NCBI GenBank assembly: GCA_964023275.1
Contig: OZ029916.1
Location: forward strand, 12,392,607 to 12,456,606
DNA length: 64,000 nt
Source: Norana najaformis
Taxonomy: Eukaryota; Annelida; Clitellata; Crassiclitellata; Hormogastridae
Reading direction: 5' to 3'
Shown: in pieces, positions 32,150-44,130 of the stretch
Position numbering within the stretch: the first letter of the stretch is position 1
Layout of the letters: each line of letters opens with the position of its first letter
Notes under the pieces: model-generated
Told to the model about the DNA's origin: nothing
Seen by the model: only the letters and a program-made list of their open reading frames with translations
Databases searched by the model: none
Translations under genes and position numbers: made by a program

Positions 32150-33897
32150 TTTAAATCTCGTTTTAAATCCACCCTCTTCCCTTCTCTCTTCCTACAACAC
32201 TACCCTTTCCATGATTCATGACAAACATGCACCTATATTATTACCAATTCCAGCTCTTACTCTAACAATCCTTGATACAATTCCTATCTTCAGGCCTTCA
32301 AATCTTTCCGGCTTCTCTCAGTTTCTCTCTGCCCTTAAATCAGCCACAAATAAATATCATCTCGCTGCTGCTACAAAATGTAACTCTTCGTTAGTTCGCT
32401 CCCGATCCTCTAATTCACGCCTTCTCTGTAGAAACATTGGCCAACTCCTCCATCAGAACTCATCCAGCCCACTTCCACATTCTCTTCCATCTTCTTCAGT
32501 AGCTGACTCCTTCTGTTCTTTCTTTTCGGACAAAATTAGTACTATCCGTCTTTCTCTACATTCTCTCCTTTTCAAAACCACCAATTTTTCCATCTGCTGA
32601 TGCTTCCTTTCCAACTTATGATTGCCCTCCCTCCTCACATCGATCTTCACTATCTGTCTTTCAAATCTTTTCTTTTCTTTGAAATACTGCATCTATTAAA
32701 TTCTCTTCCTAATAAACATTGTGAACTTGATCCTATACCCACCTCCTAATTGAAAGACTGTACAACTCTCCTTGTCCCAGTCATTACCAGAATTGTTAAC
32801 CTCTCCTTATATACAGGTAGTCTTCCCCTTCTTTTCAAACACTCTCTTGTTACCCCTCTTCTCAAGAAATCATCTCTTGACAAGGAAATCCTTTCAAACT
32901 ACCGGCCTGTTTCCAACTTGACTTTAATTTCCAAATTAACTGAACAGATTGTCCTATCTCGGATCAATGACTATGTAGCTTCTAACTCACTCTTTAAACC
33001 ACACCAGTCTCAAGAAAATTCCTGACCACTATCTCCATCAGACTGGACTTAGCCTCCACCAACACATTTAATACAAACTCTTCTGTGTAATTAAGGTGTA
33101 ATATTCAACCAAATCCTCACCTTTTCTGCTCATATCACCCATTTTCCCCGCTCTTGATTTATGCATATCCGTGACCTTCGCAGAATCCGCCCTATGATTG
33201 ACTTCAAAACCGCATCTACCATTGCCACCTCATGCAAAACGTGACTGCTGCCATTCACTTTACCTCAATATAGACACAACCCAGTTAAACCGCCTTCAAG
33301 CTAACCATAACGCTCTCGCTCGTGCTGTCACCAAAACACCCAAACAACATCACATCACCCCTGCTCTCAAATCACTTCAATGGCTTAAAATACCATAACG
33401 AATTGAGTACAAAGTCTTACCTACAACACACGGAAATCCTCCCAACCCTCCTATCTTCGTCAATTATTTACAATCCAACCACTCCGTTCCAGTCTGTCCT
33501 AACACTTTTTCGTCCTCCAGTCATCTCATCCTTAAAATTTGCCCAATCCCTCTGGAATAAATTCCCGCCAGAATTACGACAGTTATCTGATCCATAATAC
33601 GAACTCACCAACACTTCACCTCTTTCAATTTCTACGCTGGAAACATTTCAAAAAATCTTATCTTGATTCTTCCTTTTGTACCTTATCTCTCTTCTCGCTT
33701 CAATTACAAATACCATCCACCGTAGCCGTCCAACTGTCTGACTGCCTGACTCCTGGATTTTGACCTGGAACCAAACCTTGCTGCCTATCGATTTTGTTTT
33801 GACTGAGCGCCTGTGAATAAGCTGGTTCCCATGACTTAGCTTTCTTTCGGCATTGTAGAAATCTTGAGATTACGATTACGATCACGATTACGAGTTT
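32150..33897 (+). mobile_element. L2-A LINE copy 3, decayed
   Basis: Follows the other L2-A copies from the post-endonuclease spacer to the tail, with [37 protein letters not shown], and later LKSLQWLKIP and a C-terminal LWNKFPPELRQLSDP. The central RT part with the active site is deleted (jump near 33010). Ends with GATTACGATTACGATCACGATTACG near 33870-33894. Confidence 0.85.
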
Positions 33898-34129
33898 GAC
33901 TAGTACACGAAACTTTTATTTCACGATATTCACAACCAGTTTGTGTCAACTGCAACGTCAGTCCTGTCACATTACAAATATACTTAGGCAAACCAGGTTA
34001 TCACGTAAAGAGGGACAAGCGAGGGTGACAGCATATTTCTTTAAGAACAAAGAGAGTAGTAGAGCGCATACCATCACAGCCTTGGTTTCGACTCTGCCAT
34101 TTCTGAGGTTAAGTGTCGCAGATGTCATT

Positions 34130-35600
34130 TAAAGCGTTGGTGGCGCCACTCTTGCCTTCCTTCCATCTGACCCCAATAAGTTTAAGCACCTGTGCAAACA
34201 TGTGCGTAAACTTGTGTCATCTGCTAAATCTTAATATCTAACAAATTTAATTGCTGAAAGCTCTACATCACCAAAAACTTTGTGGATGGCTTTGAATAAG
34301 TTGTTACATAGAGAGAAGTTGAATTTATCCTTTACTGTGTTCTCTGCTACCCAAGAGCTAGCCAGCAAATTTTGACCTTTTTTACTGATAAGATTTCAGG
34401 TACCATGCTGAAATTTGTTGATAAATTTCGCCATCCTAGTTCTTCACATCCGGTGTTAGATTACTTTCAGCCTACAACTCTTGAAGAGATTCGCAGACTC
34501 ACATTTTCTTCACCTAGCCAACCCTCTCTCTTTGACTCTATTCCAACATCTTTTCTGAAAGAACCCTTTGGTGTCATTTTTCCAACTATTACATCAATTA
34601 TCAATTTCTCATTGCTTGAGGGACAGATCAAGCTTTTGCTCATGCCATAGTTCACCCACTGCTAAAGAAACCATCTCTCGAAAACCATCTCTCGACCCGG
34701 GTGACCTGTCTAATTTCAGACCATCTCAACTTTATACTTTGTATCTAAAATTCTTGAACGGGTAGTTTTGAATCGTATGCAAAGCCACCTATCTTTGAAT
34801 TTGCTAATCTCTACATATCAGTCTGCTTGCCGGAAATTTCATTCAACAGAATCTGCACTTCTTGCTGTTCATAATCATATCATATGTTCCATGCACAAGA
34901 GTAAGATGACAGCTCTTATTCTCCTTGATTTGTCTGCCCCCTTTGACACTGTGGACCATTTTCTCCTTTTGTTTCGTCTCCACCATTGGTTTGGGGTTTC
35001 TGGTCCCACCCTACATTGGTTTGCTACTTATCTCAGCCCACGCACTCAATCAGTATATTTAAATGGATATTATTCGTCTAGTGCTTTGTTGACCTGTGGT
35101 GTTCGCAGGGTTCTGTAGTCTGTTCTTGGTCCTCTCTTGTTTGGATTATACACCACACCTTTAGGTACACTGCTGGACAATCATTCACTAGGGTATAATT
35201 TCTATGCAGATGATACCCAAATCTACATTTAATTTGACAGTCTGAAACTGATCTGTGCAGCTGCTGTCTGATGCCTTTGAGGAGCTGCAGTCTTGGACGG
35301 CAGCAAATAAACTATTCCATAACCCATCGAATACTGAATTTCTACTACTGTCCACTCCACAGCAACTTAAGAAGTTTGAATGGCTTAAATCCTTAAAACT
35401 AGGTGACTCAATCATTGAGTTGACTGATGCTGCTCTTGACTTGGGCGTTGTTTTTGGGTCTACTACGTCTCTCAAAACTATGTAAATGGTATTTGTAAAT
35501 CATGAAAATCGTGATATATGCAGAATTAGGCGTCATGTCCCTGTGGCGCTTCCTACTCTTTGTATCCTTGATGATGCAAAGATGCTATATTGATAGCTAC
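34130..35600 (+). mobile_element. L2-C LINE RT fragment
   Basis: A different L2-like family reads FFTDKISGTMLKFVDKF, IPTSFLKE, then RKFHSTESALLAVHNHI, LLDLSAPFDTVDHFLL, a damaged GVPQGSVLGPLLF, NFYADDTQIYI (near 35205), NPSNTEFLLL and LGVVFGSTTSLKTM. Stops and frameshifts are present throughout. It is 3'-truncated near 35600, before the C-terminal LDYCNS block. Confidence 0.8.
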
Positions 35601-36132
35601 AAACGCTTAAATAGCGCCATGCTACAACATATATCTCATATTGATTGCATCTAACTCAAGCATCAGTACATTCATATGATTATTCTAATGTTTTGGCTCG
35701 TTCATAGATAGTCACAGAATAAGGTTTTGATTACATATATTATCAAGTTATTTTTCATAAATGTACATAATAACTATGCAGTTAAAATTGCTTAGCTACG
35801 TTACCTAAGGCCAGCTAACCTCTAAACAATTTGGAGACAATTTGGAGTTCAATTTTCTTCCAGTCTGAAACGAAGCCGTACACTTTTCCTTTGGCATTCG
35901 ATGCGATTCGAATATGGCGACGCCGGCAAACGGCATCTTCTCGAACACATCAGTTCGATTTTCGATCGATTCAACGAACTTTCGATCGGTGAGTCATTGG
36001 ACTTACTTTATCGCAATTAAGACTCGATTATCCGCGAGTTACAGAGCAATTAGTTACCCTTAAATCACTGGAAAACTCGACTTTTTCACACGAGTAATGT
36101 GAAGGCAGTTCAAACGGTCTTAACACATACGC

Positions 36133-37968
36133 TTTTCAACCTACATCAGAGACCGAAATACTAAATCTGTTAAAATCTCTCCCAAACAAACAATGTGAAC
36201 TTGACCCTATACCTACCTCCTTATTGAAAGACTGTGCATCTGTCCTTGTTCCAATTATTACCAAAATAGTTAACCTCTCCCTCTCTACTGGAAATTTTCC
36301 CCTTCTTTTTAAACACTCTCTTGTTACCCCTCTTCTCAAGAAATCATCTCTCGACAAGGAAATCCTTTCTAACTACCGGCCTGTTTCTAACCTGACTTTC
36401 ATCTCCAAATTAACTGAACGGATTGTCCTCTCTCGAATCAATGACTATTTAGCTTCTAACTCACTCATTAACCCACACCAGTCTGGTTTTACTAAACGCC
36501 ACTCAACCGAAACTCTGCTGACATCTCTCTACAACAAGCTTGTTTCTGCCATTTCTCATCAACAGGTTTCTTGCCTCTGTCTCCTCGATAACTCTGCAGC
36601 CTTCGACACCATAGATCACAATATCTTACTCCACCGACTTTCAACCTGGTTTGGTTTTGCTGACACTGCTCTCCTATGGATACAGTCTTATCTCTCCTCC
36701 CGCTCTTTCTCTGTTAAAACTTCGGAAGCCTCTTCTAAGTTATGCCCTCTCACTTGCGGAGTTCCACAAGGCTCCGTTCTTGGACCTCTTCTGTTTATCC
36801 TCTACACTACCCCACTCAGTTCACTCATTAAAGCATCCTCCGTTGACCATCACCTCTATGCTGATGACACCCAACGATTCATCTCTTTCTCTCCAAATTG
36901 TTTCAATGAATCTACAGATCATCTTCTTTGTGTGGTTAAACAAATCTCCTCTTGAATGACATCTAATCTCTTATGCCTGAACCCATCTAAAACTGAATTC
37001 ATACTTATCGGCCTACGTGACCAGCTCAGGAAAATTCCTGACTCCTCTATCTCCCTCAGCCTGGACTCTGCCTCCACCCACACCTTTAATACTAAGTCTT
37101 CTGTCCGTAATTTAGGTGTTATTTTCGACCAGAACCTTACTTTTTCTGATCATATCACCCATCTTTCCCGCTCTTGCTTTATGCATACCCGTGACCTTCG
37201 CAGAATCCGTCCTATGCTTGACTTCAAAACCGCATCTATCATTGCCACATCCATAGTCCATGCAAAACTTGACTACTGCAATTCACTTTTCCTCAATATT
37301 GACACAACCCAGATAAATCGCCTACAAGCTATCCAGAATGCTCTCGCACGTGCTGTCACCAAAACCCCCAAACACCATCACATCACCCCTGTTCTCAAAT
37401 CACTGCACTGGCTTAAAATACCAGAACGAATAGAGTACAAGGTCTTATCCCTCACCTACAACACACTTCAATCCTCCAAACCCTCCTATCTTCGTCAATT
37501 ATTTACTATCCAACCACTCCGTTCAACCCGCTCCTCATCTGTCCTTCGCCCTCCCGTCACCTCATCCTTAAAATTTGGAAATCGCTCGATAGCCATAGCT
37601 GCCCCACCCCTTTGGAATAAACTCCCGCCAGAATTGCGACAGTTGTCTGGTCAATCATACGAACTCACCAACACTTCACCTCTTTCAGTTTCTCCGCAGG
37701 TCTTTCACTCAAGACTGAAAACACTTCTTTTCCAGAAATCTTATCCTGATTCTTCCTCTTCCTCTTATCTCTCTTCTCGCTTCAATTTCAAACAGCATCC
37801 ACCGTAGCCGTCCGACTGTCTGAGTGCCTGACTCCTGGATCTTGACCCTTTTGCCTATCGATTTTGTTTTGACTGAGCGCCTGTGAATAAGCTGGTTCCC
37901 GCGACTTAGCTTTCGTTGAGCGCTGTAGAAATCTCGAGATTACGATTACGATTACGATTACGATTACG
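36133..37968 (+). mobile_element. L2-A LINE copy 4, best preserved, 5'-truncated
   Basis: Inserted in the left arm of the inverted repeat. It starts abruptly at TTTTCAACCTACATCAGAG inside the RT and ends with five GATTAC units. Endonuclease and ORF1 are missing. The 3' UTR carries the family signature CTATCGATTTTGTTTTGACT then GCGCCTGTGAATAAGCTGG. No long target duplication is apparent, as is usual in this clade. Confidence 0.92.
36134..37807 (+). pseudogene. Reverse transcriptase of L2-A copy 4, one in-frame TGA
   Basis: One frame stays open from 36134 to a TAG at 37805 except for TGA at 36953-36955. RT blocks in order: [84 protein letters not shown] (catalytic DD near 36862), then LCLNPSKTEFIL, VRNLGVIFDQNLTFSDHI, KLDYCNSLFLN, HWLKIPERIEYKVL and LWNKLPPELRQLSG. 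The C-terminal DYCNS/LHWLP region is characteristic of the CR1/L2 group. The TGA falls where relatives usually have W before M. 5' truncation means it could not be autonomous even without the stop. Confidence 0.9.
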
Positions 37969-38430
37969 TTGCTCAACAGAAGACTGCTGGTTTTCAACGT
38001 TCTTTCATTTAAATACCCGTCATTGATCGTCTGCTCGAAACGTGACTTTGACATCATACGTGGCGAAACACGATCACCCGGTGTGATTTCCATGGTGAAC
38101 AGCTGTTTTTTAAATTAATGGCGTCCTTCAATTCTGCACGTTCACTGTCTATAGGTTCCCCATTGAAAGTTTGAATTGCACAGAAACGCTCAGTGAATAC
38201 AATATAAACTCCCAGCTAAACTAACTAAAATCTATTTATTTACCTAAGCTGGCCATTTATTAATAATAAAATCCTACCTACACTATAGCTGGCTGGCTAA
38301 TCTTAAGTCTAAAATCTTAATAAGCTAATCTATCTAATCTGTACACTAAACTCAACATTAATAAGTATGTACACAGAATACAAGATAAGTCTAATCAAAT
38401 GCGTATTAAAAGGAGCTTCGCTACAGTCCC

Positions 38431-38854
38431 CATTTCTTCGAGAATATCATTGGCTGATGCATTGGTCTCCAGTTGCCTTGACTACTATAACTCAATTCTT
38501 GTTAATATAACAAAGCCAAATATGCAGAACCTCCAGAGAGTTCAGAGCTCTTTGGTTAGAGCCATAACAAATACTTCGAAATATGAGCATTTTACTTCTG
38601 TGCTGAAATCTTTGCATTGGCTTCCACTTATCATTATTCTGCAAGGTCATCTGATTGTCTTTCTTTGGTCATACCTTGGACTTTAACTGTTCCAGGTAAA
38701 CGGGGTATTACGGTTGCTGGACTTAAAGTTTGGAACTTCCTCTGTGTGTCAGTTCGTTCTGCTTAGTCGCTTCTGTCATTTTGTTCTCAACTTAAGACTT
38801 ACATTTTAAAATTGTTTATCCACCATAGACTGCCTTCTCTGTCTTGTGGACTGT
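38431..38854 (+). mobile_element. L2-like RT C-terminal fragment in the loop of the inverted repeat
   Basis: The loop reads SRISLADALVSSCLDYYNSI, LVNITKPNMQNLQRVQSSLV, RAITNTSKYEHFTSVLKS and LHWLPL, then degrades to a 3' UTR with TTATCCACCATAGACTGCC. It belongs to a family near L2-C. Confidence 0.75.
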
Positions 38855-39605
38855 AGTGATCCTCAATTTAATGGGCATTTGATTAATATAATCGCATGTT
38901 GTGTGTACATACTTATTTATGTTAAGTTTAGTGTACAGACTAGGTAGAGTAGCTGATTAAGATTTTAGACTTAAGATTAGCCGGCCAGCTATAACTCTAT
39001 AGGTAGGATTTTAATATTAAGAAATGGCCAGCTTAGGTAAATAATTAGATTTTAGTTAGTTTAGCTGGGTGTTTATATTATAAGACCGAGCGTTTCTGTG
39101 CAAGTCAAACGTTGAATGGGGATACTATGGACAGTGAGTCTTCAGAATTGAAGGACGACATAATTTTTTCCAAACGGAAAATGGAAACCATGGAAACCGG
39201 ATCGGGTGATCGTGTTTTCGCCACGTATGATGTTCACGTCACGCTTCGAGCAGACGATCTGTGAAGAGGATTTAAAAGAAAGAACGTTGAAAACCAGCAG
39301 TTTTGTGATGGGCAAACTGAGGTAATAAGACCGTGTGAACTGCTGCCACATTACTCGTATGAAAGTCGAGTATTTCCAGTAATTTAATGGGCTATTAATA
39401 ACTGTGTAACTTGCGAGTTTTCGAGTCTTAATTGCGACAGAGTTAGTAGAAGGACTCACCGATTGTTAGTTGAATCGTTCGGAAATCGAAATGTGGATGT
39501 AATCCGAGCCAAAAACGTGGCTGAAGGAACCCTGAAATTTTATCGCCTCGCATGGTTATCGAACTTTACTCGTTTAACCTGTCGAAAGTAGTTTTTATCG
39601 GTGTA

Positions 39606-39762
39606 ACTTTCATCGAATGAAGTCGGAGGGTCAGTGGACTGATCACTAGAAACGACTACAAAGAAACGATTGTCAATTGTTTGTCGAAAGACAATGTAAA
39701 AGTGCACGGCTACATTTTAGAATCCAGTGAATTGGAAGAAGATAGATTGAATTCCAATACAG
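39606..39762 (+). CDS. Candidate exon 1 (or first visible exon) of a four-exon gene
   Basis: The frame is open after a stop at 39618-39620 and reads GLITRNDYKETIVNCLSKDN, VKVHGYILESSELEEDRLNS then NT, ending AATACAG|GTCTCA at 39763 in phase 1. The 5' limit is not defined; an acceptor-like GAATGAAG lies at 39615-39622. Product unrecognised. Confidence 0.45.
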
Positions 39763-39810
39763 GTCTCAAGTGGGAAGGGAAGTCGATAAATTATCTATTA
39801 AATTCAAATG

Positions 39811-39890
39811 TGTATTTGAGCCTAGATCCGATTCGTATTGTGTCTTTCCGCCCTTGGCACATAGACTCGGATCTAGGTTCAAATACACAT
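39811..39890. repeat. 22-bp inverted repeat (hairpin) in the first intron
   Basis: GTGTATTTGAGCCTAGATCC (39811 on) pairs with GGATCTAGGTTCAAATACAC downstream (about 39871-39890) with one mismatch, loop about 37 bases. Confidence 0.75.
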
Positions 39891-40024
39891 ACACACACTA
39901 GTATGGACACGCACATACATATACAAACATACATACACATACACGCATGCAGTCACATACAGATCTCACATGATTCCTTACCCTTCCATCAGGGTATAGA
40001 TACGACTTACCTCTAAAGGCCCAG

Positions 40025-40238
40025 GCTTTGTTTACACACTAGATTCCAACGATATACCAGCTTCCGAATTATTTCGCTGCGCAGTGCCTTCTCCAAGCCT
40101 CTTCGATTTATGGAATCAATCGAGCAACGTGACAGACAGCGAACTGTTGGCACATGTTTTAGATTATGAAGCCGAGGAAGAGGCAAAACGTACACAAGCA
40201 AGATCGGTTGAACGCGGAAAACAACCGTGTATGTATAG
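40025..40238 (+). CDS. Candidate exon 2 of the four-exon gene
   Basis: Acceptor AAGGCCCAG and donor TGTATAG|GTTTTC. Entering in phase 1 it reads FVYTLDSNDIPASELFRCAV, PSPSLFDLWNQSSNVTDSEL, LAHVLDYEAEEEAKRTQARS, VERGKQPCMY, and it leaves in phase 2. Its entry phase fits exon 1 and its exit phase fits exon 3. An acidic helix (DYEAEEEAKRT) is the only obvious feature. Confidence 0.5.
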
Positions 40239-40386
40239 GTTTTCAAATTTATGTCCGTTAAGAAAAATGCTATTACAAGAACTTGTTAAATTCCACTTCA
40301 CCCATTTGCATTTCTCTGTTTCTGTCTCTGCCTGTCTGTCTCTATCTCTCTATCGCTTTCTCGCACGCACACACAATTATGATCAG

Positions 40387-40661
40387 AAGCAATGATATTG
40401 AAATGTATATACGCGAATACTTATACGCTCATATTTCTTGTAAAGAAACGAAAAGTAAAGAAAAGAAAACTGGTGAATCAGAAGGACCATCCTCTATAGA
40501 AAATCGACAGAAGAAGAAAAGAAGTAAGAAAACCATAACCCGTTTTAAAATTTCACGCGTTGTTCGTCATCTATCCTGCCTACCCTTGATGAGACTAATA
40601 CAACGATTACTTCTACAAGCAATTCAGATTTACTTAAAACGCGCATATTTAGATCGATTAG
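40387..40661 (+). CDS. Candidate exon 3 of the four-exon gene
   Basis: Acceptor TTATGATCAG preceded by a CTCTCTATCGCTTTCTCGC tract. Phase 2 entry gives SNDIEMYIREYLYAHISCKE, a lysine-rich linker with ENRQKKKRSKKTITRFKI (possible nuclear localisation signal), then a helical RLIQRLLLQAIQIYLKRAYL, ending TTAG|GTAGTT in phase 1. Confidence 0.5.
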
Positions 40662-40823
40662 GTAGTTGTGTTTGCAGCGTCTTTGTGAGGTAAATAATTC
40701 GCTATATTAACAACTTGACGCATACATGCATTCGTACGCACATGCCTACATACGTTCCCCAGAGCTCATTTTGCATATTTATAAGAGTGCAATTCTAACT
40801 AATAAGTAATTTAAATTGTTTAG

Positions 40824-41034
40824 ATATCGGTACGGGAGACAAATGTAGAAATTGTTCGGCATACAAGGAAAAGACGTTGTCGAGCGATGTATTGCGTGCA
40901 CGAATAAAAAAGAATGTTCGAAGTGTGACGCTCGACTACAGGCTCGCTTTTTCGCGTCGGGCAAAGAGTGGTGCAAGACGTGTGACAGGAAGCAACATCT
41001 AAGGCAGCTCACATATCTGAGAACTGACAGCTAG
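40824..41034 (+). CDS. Candidate exon 4, cysteine-rich, with polyadenylation site
   Basis: Two readings compete. From acceptor AATTGTTTAG, phase 1 entry (matching exon 3) gives DIGTGDKCRNCSAYKEKTLS and so on to TAA near 41001. In the other frame, from 40849, a zinc-ribbon-like peptide appears: VVERCIACTNKKECSKCDAR, then CKTCDRKQHL, ending TAG at 41032-41034. The CxxC spacing makes the second look more natural, but it needs a different splice site. AATAAA follows at about 41056. Function unknown. Confidence 0.4.
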
Positions 41035-41061
41035 TCGTAACGCATAGCGATGAGAAATAAA

Positions 41062-41584
41062 ATGTCGATCATATTTTAGAACTCTATCACGTTTATAGGG
41101 CAACATTCACATTCCTGGGTGAACTGGTTATTCATCGATAGCCTAGCTTTGTATGAATAGGAATATAGTCAAACCACATACGGCGAAGGAATAAACGTAA
41201 GCGGAACGTATTTTCTACTTGCGAAAAAGGCTATCCATAGCGATAATTAATGTCATATTTTACTTTTAGAAGAAGGATCCTTCTTTTCAAAGACCAAAGA
41301 AAGACAGAGGATAGAACAGACAAGAACAAATGAAGTCTGTCAACAAGAATTGACTGATGGATACAGACAATAGAATAAAGAAGACGATAGGAGATGCAGA
41401 AACGACAGATATGAGTATAATTTGCAGATAACAACGTAAGCAGAGATTGCAAAATTTTGTTTCGTATAGTGAGGGAACGCGAGAATATCGTCCCTGAGAC
41501 TTAAACAAAGGTATGTAAAACAGATAAAGCGCGGATCGAACGCTGAGAGTACTTAAATTGATCAAAGCCGACTGTAAAACTTGA
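41062..41584. other. No gene recognised
   Basis: No convincing frame on either strand. Confidence 0.35.
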
Positions 41585-42310
41585 AGAATTTATCTCTAAA
41601 GACTATGCTAATCGTTCTCCTCCTTCTCCTCCTCTTTCTCCTCTTCTTTCTCTCCTTCTTGCTTCTAGCCTGACTAGGACACGTACGACACCTGTTGAGC
41701 CAACCAATAATTCACATCGACCGATATTGGGTTCTCCATGGAAAATGGATCATTATTGCAGAATTGAGTTGATTGAATAGAAATGATCAGTGTTTATCAC
41801 AACGAATCGTTCGCACCTTGAGGTCTATAGGTTTGAGGACATGGCGAGACGACACACGTGTAGATCTGTTTAAAAAAGGTTTAAAGAAAGCTTCGCATCA
41901 TAAATTGCACGAAGTCGACTATGCTATTCATTCTACTCCTCCTTCTCCTTCTCTCCCTCCTCCTCCTTCTCCTTCTCTCTCACACTTCTCCGCCTCCTCC
42001 TTCTCCTCTTTTTCAGTACGTGGAAAAACGAACTAATTAACGCTTGAAACATGCGACCAACAGAAAATAAGAACTAAAATTGAAAGTTCAATTCTCGAAT
42101 AATGTGGTAAATGAGGTGGATAGAGGATGCAATAGACAGCACTGTTGATCATTCCTTACAACTCGCTTGCTCGAGCGAGAGAAATAGGTATAGAGAATCG
42201 TGCCTAACAATGAAACAATTGCTTTGCCTTCTCTTCCTCCGAGTTTTTCTGTTCCTCTTCCTCCTCCTTCTTCGTCTCCTCTTCCTTCTTCCATTCCTTC
42301 TTTGATTTCC
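41585..42310. repeat. CTC/TTC-rich polypyrimidine patches, partly duplicated
   Basis: GACTATGCTAATCGTTCTCC with a CTCCTT run (41600-41670) recurs as GACTATGCTATTCATTCTAC with a similar run (41918-42012), and a third run lies at 42225-42302. The Leu/Ser-rich open frames across them are composition artefacts. Confidence 0.7.
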
Positions 42311-42365
42311 GTGTTTCTCTCACTTAATACTAATAAGAAATATTGAGAGGGAGGGGATATATGTA

Positions 42366-42465
<100 letters not shown>

Positions 42466-42595
42466 ACAGTAGAGCGCGATCGAGTGAAAATCGACCCTAA
42501 AAAATTAAAAAGATTGCCTTGACCTCCTCCGTCTTCATTCCTCCTCCTCCTATGATCTCCATTTTTCTCTCTTGCTTAATACAATTAAGAATTAA

Positions 42596-42664
42596 GACAG
42601 ACAGACAGCCAGACAGACACCCAGAGAGACAGCCAGACAGACAGCCAGACAGACAGCCAGACAC
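42596..42664. repeat. (CAGACAGC)n-type short tandem repeat
   Basis: AGACAGACAGCC-like units repeat about eight times with slight variation. Confidence 0.9.
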
Positions 42665-43379
42665 ATACAAGAGAGAAGCGCTCTGTTGAACGTCGGCAAG
42701 TGGCAACGGGGGATCAAAGTCGCCACACTTCAAAATCGTTGGGTGTGTATGGTTTGAGGGGGTAGTGCGTCGGATAACTTTAACAGGCTACTTGTTCGAA
42801 CAGTGATTATAATTGAAAATTTCGGAAAGGGATTAAATCTTTAAATTCTTATTATCCATCGTTTTCGTTGATGAAAGTCGCATTTGCAAAGTATGATTGT
42901 TTAGAATCGAACGCTTACTACAAGAAGACGTATCGTTAATTATTGATACACCGATAAGAGAACATTCGTGTCTAATGCCGATTTTAGGCCTATATTTACC
43001 ACACCTGTTCATCAAAGTCATAAATTGATAGGCCACAATGCTTTGACACTAATGCTATGGTCGCATGACTATTCGTACCTTTAAGAGCTTGTGTGTGTCA
43101 GTATGTATGTGTGTAAGTGTGTGAGTGTATATTTCAGCGTTGTGTGGCTAAGTGGGCGATGTTAGGCTAAGAATGTCTGTGCTTTTATCTGTACTGCAAA
43201 TATTTGACGGACAATCGATTGTACAGGGTTGTAATTGCTACATCGTATTTGAGCTTGTGTGTGTGTATGTGCAAATGAATTCGTAAACGTTTCAAGTCTG
43301 GACTCAAATTCTTCAATTGACCTTTGTATCGAGTGCATTTATTTGATCGACAATCAAACGAATATGGCCCTTGTAACGG
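42665..43379. other. No gene recognised
   Basis: Contains a GTGTGTGT-rich patch near 43090-43125. Nothing else is supported. Confidence 0.35.
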
Positions 43380-43394
43380 AGATGGGAGAACCCT

Positions 43395-43705
43395 AAGCCT
43401 GTATGTCTGTTTGTCTGTATGCGTACATTTTTGCCCGTTTGCTTGTATGCGTCAGTTCCTGTAAGGAGTAAACACGTATTTGTCCGTTTGTGTGCACGTT
43501 TGTCTGCGTGTTTGTCCGCGTGCGTGTGTGGCTGCGCGTTTGTCTACGCGTTTGTCTGTGTGTATATGTCCGTTTGCTTGTATGCCTCAGTATTAGCCTG
43601 TAAGGCGTAAACACGTGTTTGTCCGTTTGTGTGTGCGTTTGTCTGCGTGTTTGTCTGCGTGTTTGTCTGCGTGTTTGTCTGCGTGCGTGTGTGTCTGCAC
43701 GCTAC
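43395..43705. repeat. GTTTGTCTGCGT minisatellite, higher-order duplicated
   Basis: Units of about 12 bases (GTTTGTCTGCGT and variants) repeat. A longer block from CGTTTGCTTGTATGC through CTGTAAGG.GTAAACACGT and the following GTTTGTC units occurs twice (from about 43436 and 43572), so the array is a duplicated minisatellite. Confidence 0.9.
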
Positions 43706-43923
43706 CTTGTATGCGCCGTTATTATAATAATGTCAATGCGTCAAATGAATCAAATTTATAATCTGTTATAACCTGGCATAAAAATTGAAAGAAATTCCTA
43801 ATATTCCTATTTTCTTATAATTTGAAAGGAATTCGCAATTCGAATTTGAAATGTAATTCGCATTTGTTTACGCTTATATTGGTCCACGCCAATGTATTGT
43901 AAAGCAATTACCACATTTTATTA

Positions 43924-43965
43924 CAATTATTATTATTATTTAATATTATTATTATTGTTGTTATT

Positions 43966-43996
<31 letters not shown>

Positions 43997-44130
43997 TTAT
44001 TATTAATATTATTATTATTATTATATTTAAAAGTAAGCTTGTTTCGGAGGTGAGTCAGAACCTGTAGTCTTTTGGGAGGTGGGCCAGAACCCGTCCTTGT
44101 TTGGAGGTGGGCCAGAACCCGTCCGTCTCT
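43924..44130. repeat. (ATT)n microsatellite and a 33-35 bp tandem triplicate
   Basis: An imperfect ATT array at 43924-44028 is followed by three units of GGAGGTGGGCCAGAACCCGT and spacer at about 44046-44128. Confidence 0.9.

Larger units (their letters stand above)
35965..39505. repeat. Large inverted repeat (~0.6-kb arms), left arm split by an L2-A insertion
   Basis: The left arm is 35965-36132 plus 37969-38430; the right arm is 38855-39505 inverted. Matching landmarks: TCGCAATTAAGACTCGA (36011; its complement near 39435), CACGAGTAATGTG (complement near 39350), GCTGGTTTTCAACGTTCTTT (37990; complement near 39285), ACGTGGCGAAA, and TTACCTAAGCTGGCCATTT (38240; complement near 39030). Identity looks like roughly 80%. 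The right arm has no break where the left arm holds the L2-A copy, so the inverted repeat is older than that insertion. It may be a foldback-type element or an inverted duplication. Confidence 0.85.

Noticed and set aside
37938..37968. Telomere-type repeat
   Set aside because: GATTAC units are the recurrent LINE 3' tail, present at several truncated copies; not TTAGGG.
42111..42305. Leucine-rich transmembrane-like ORF
   Set aside because: CTC/TTC composition alone produces it; it lies in duplicated polypyrimidine patches.
43393..43705. A CRISPR-like or protein-coding repeat array
   Set aside because: Units are ~12-base GTTTGTCTGCGT variants without unique spacers; a eukaryotic minisatellite.
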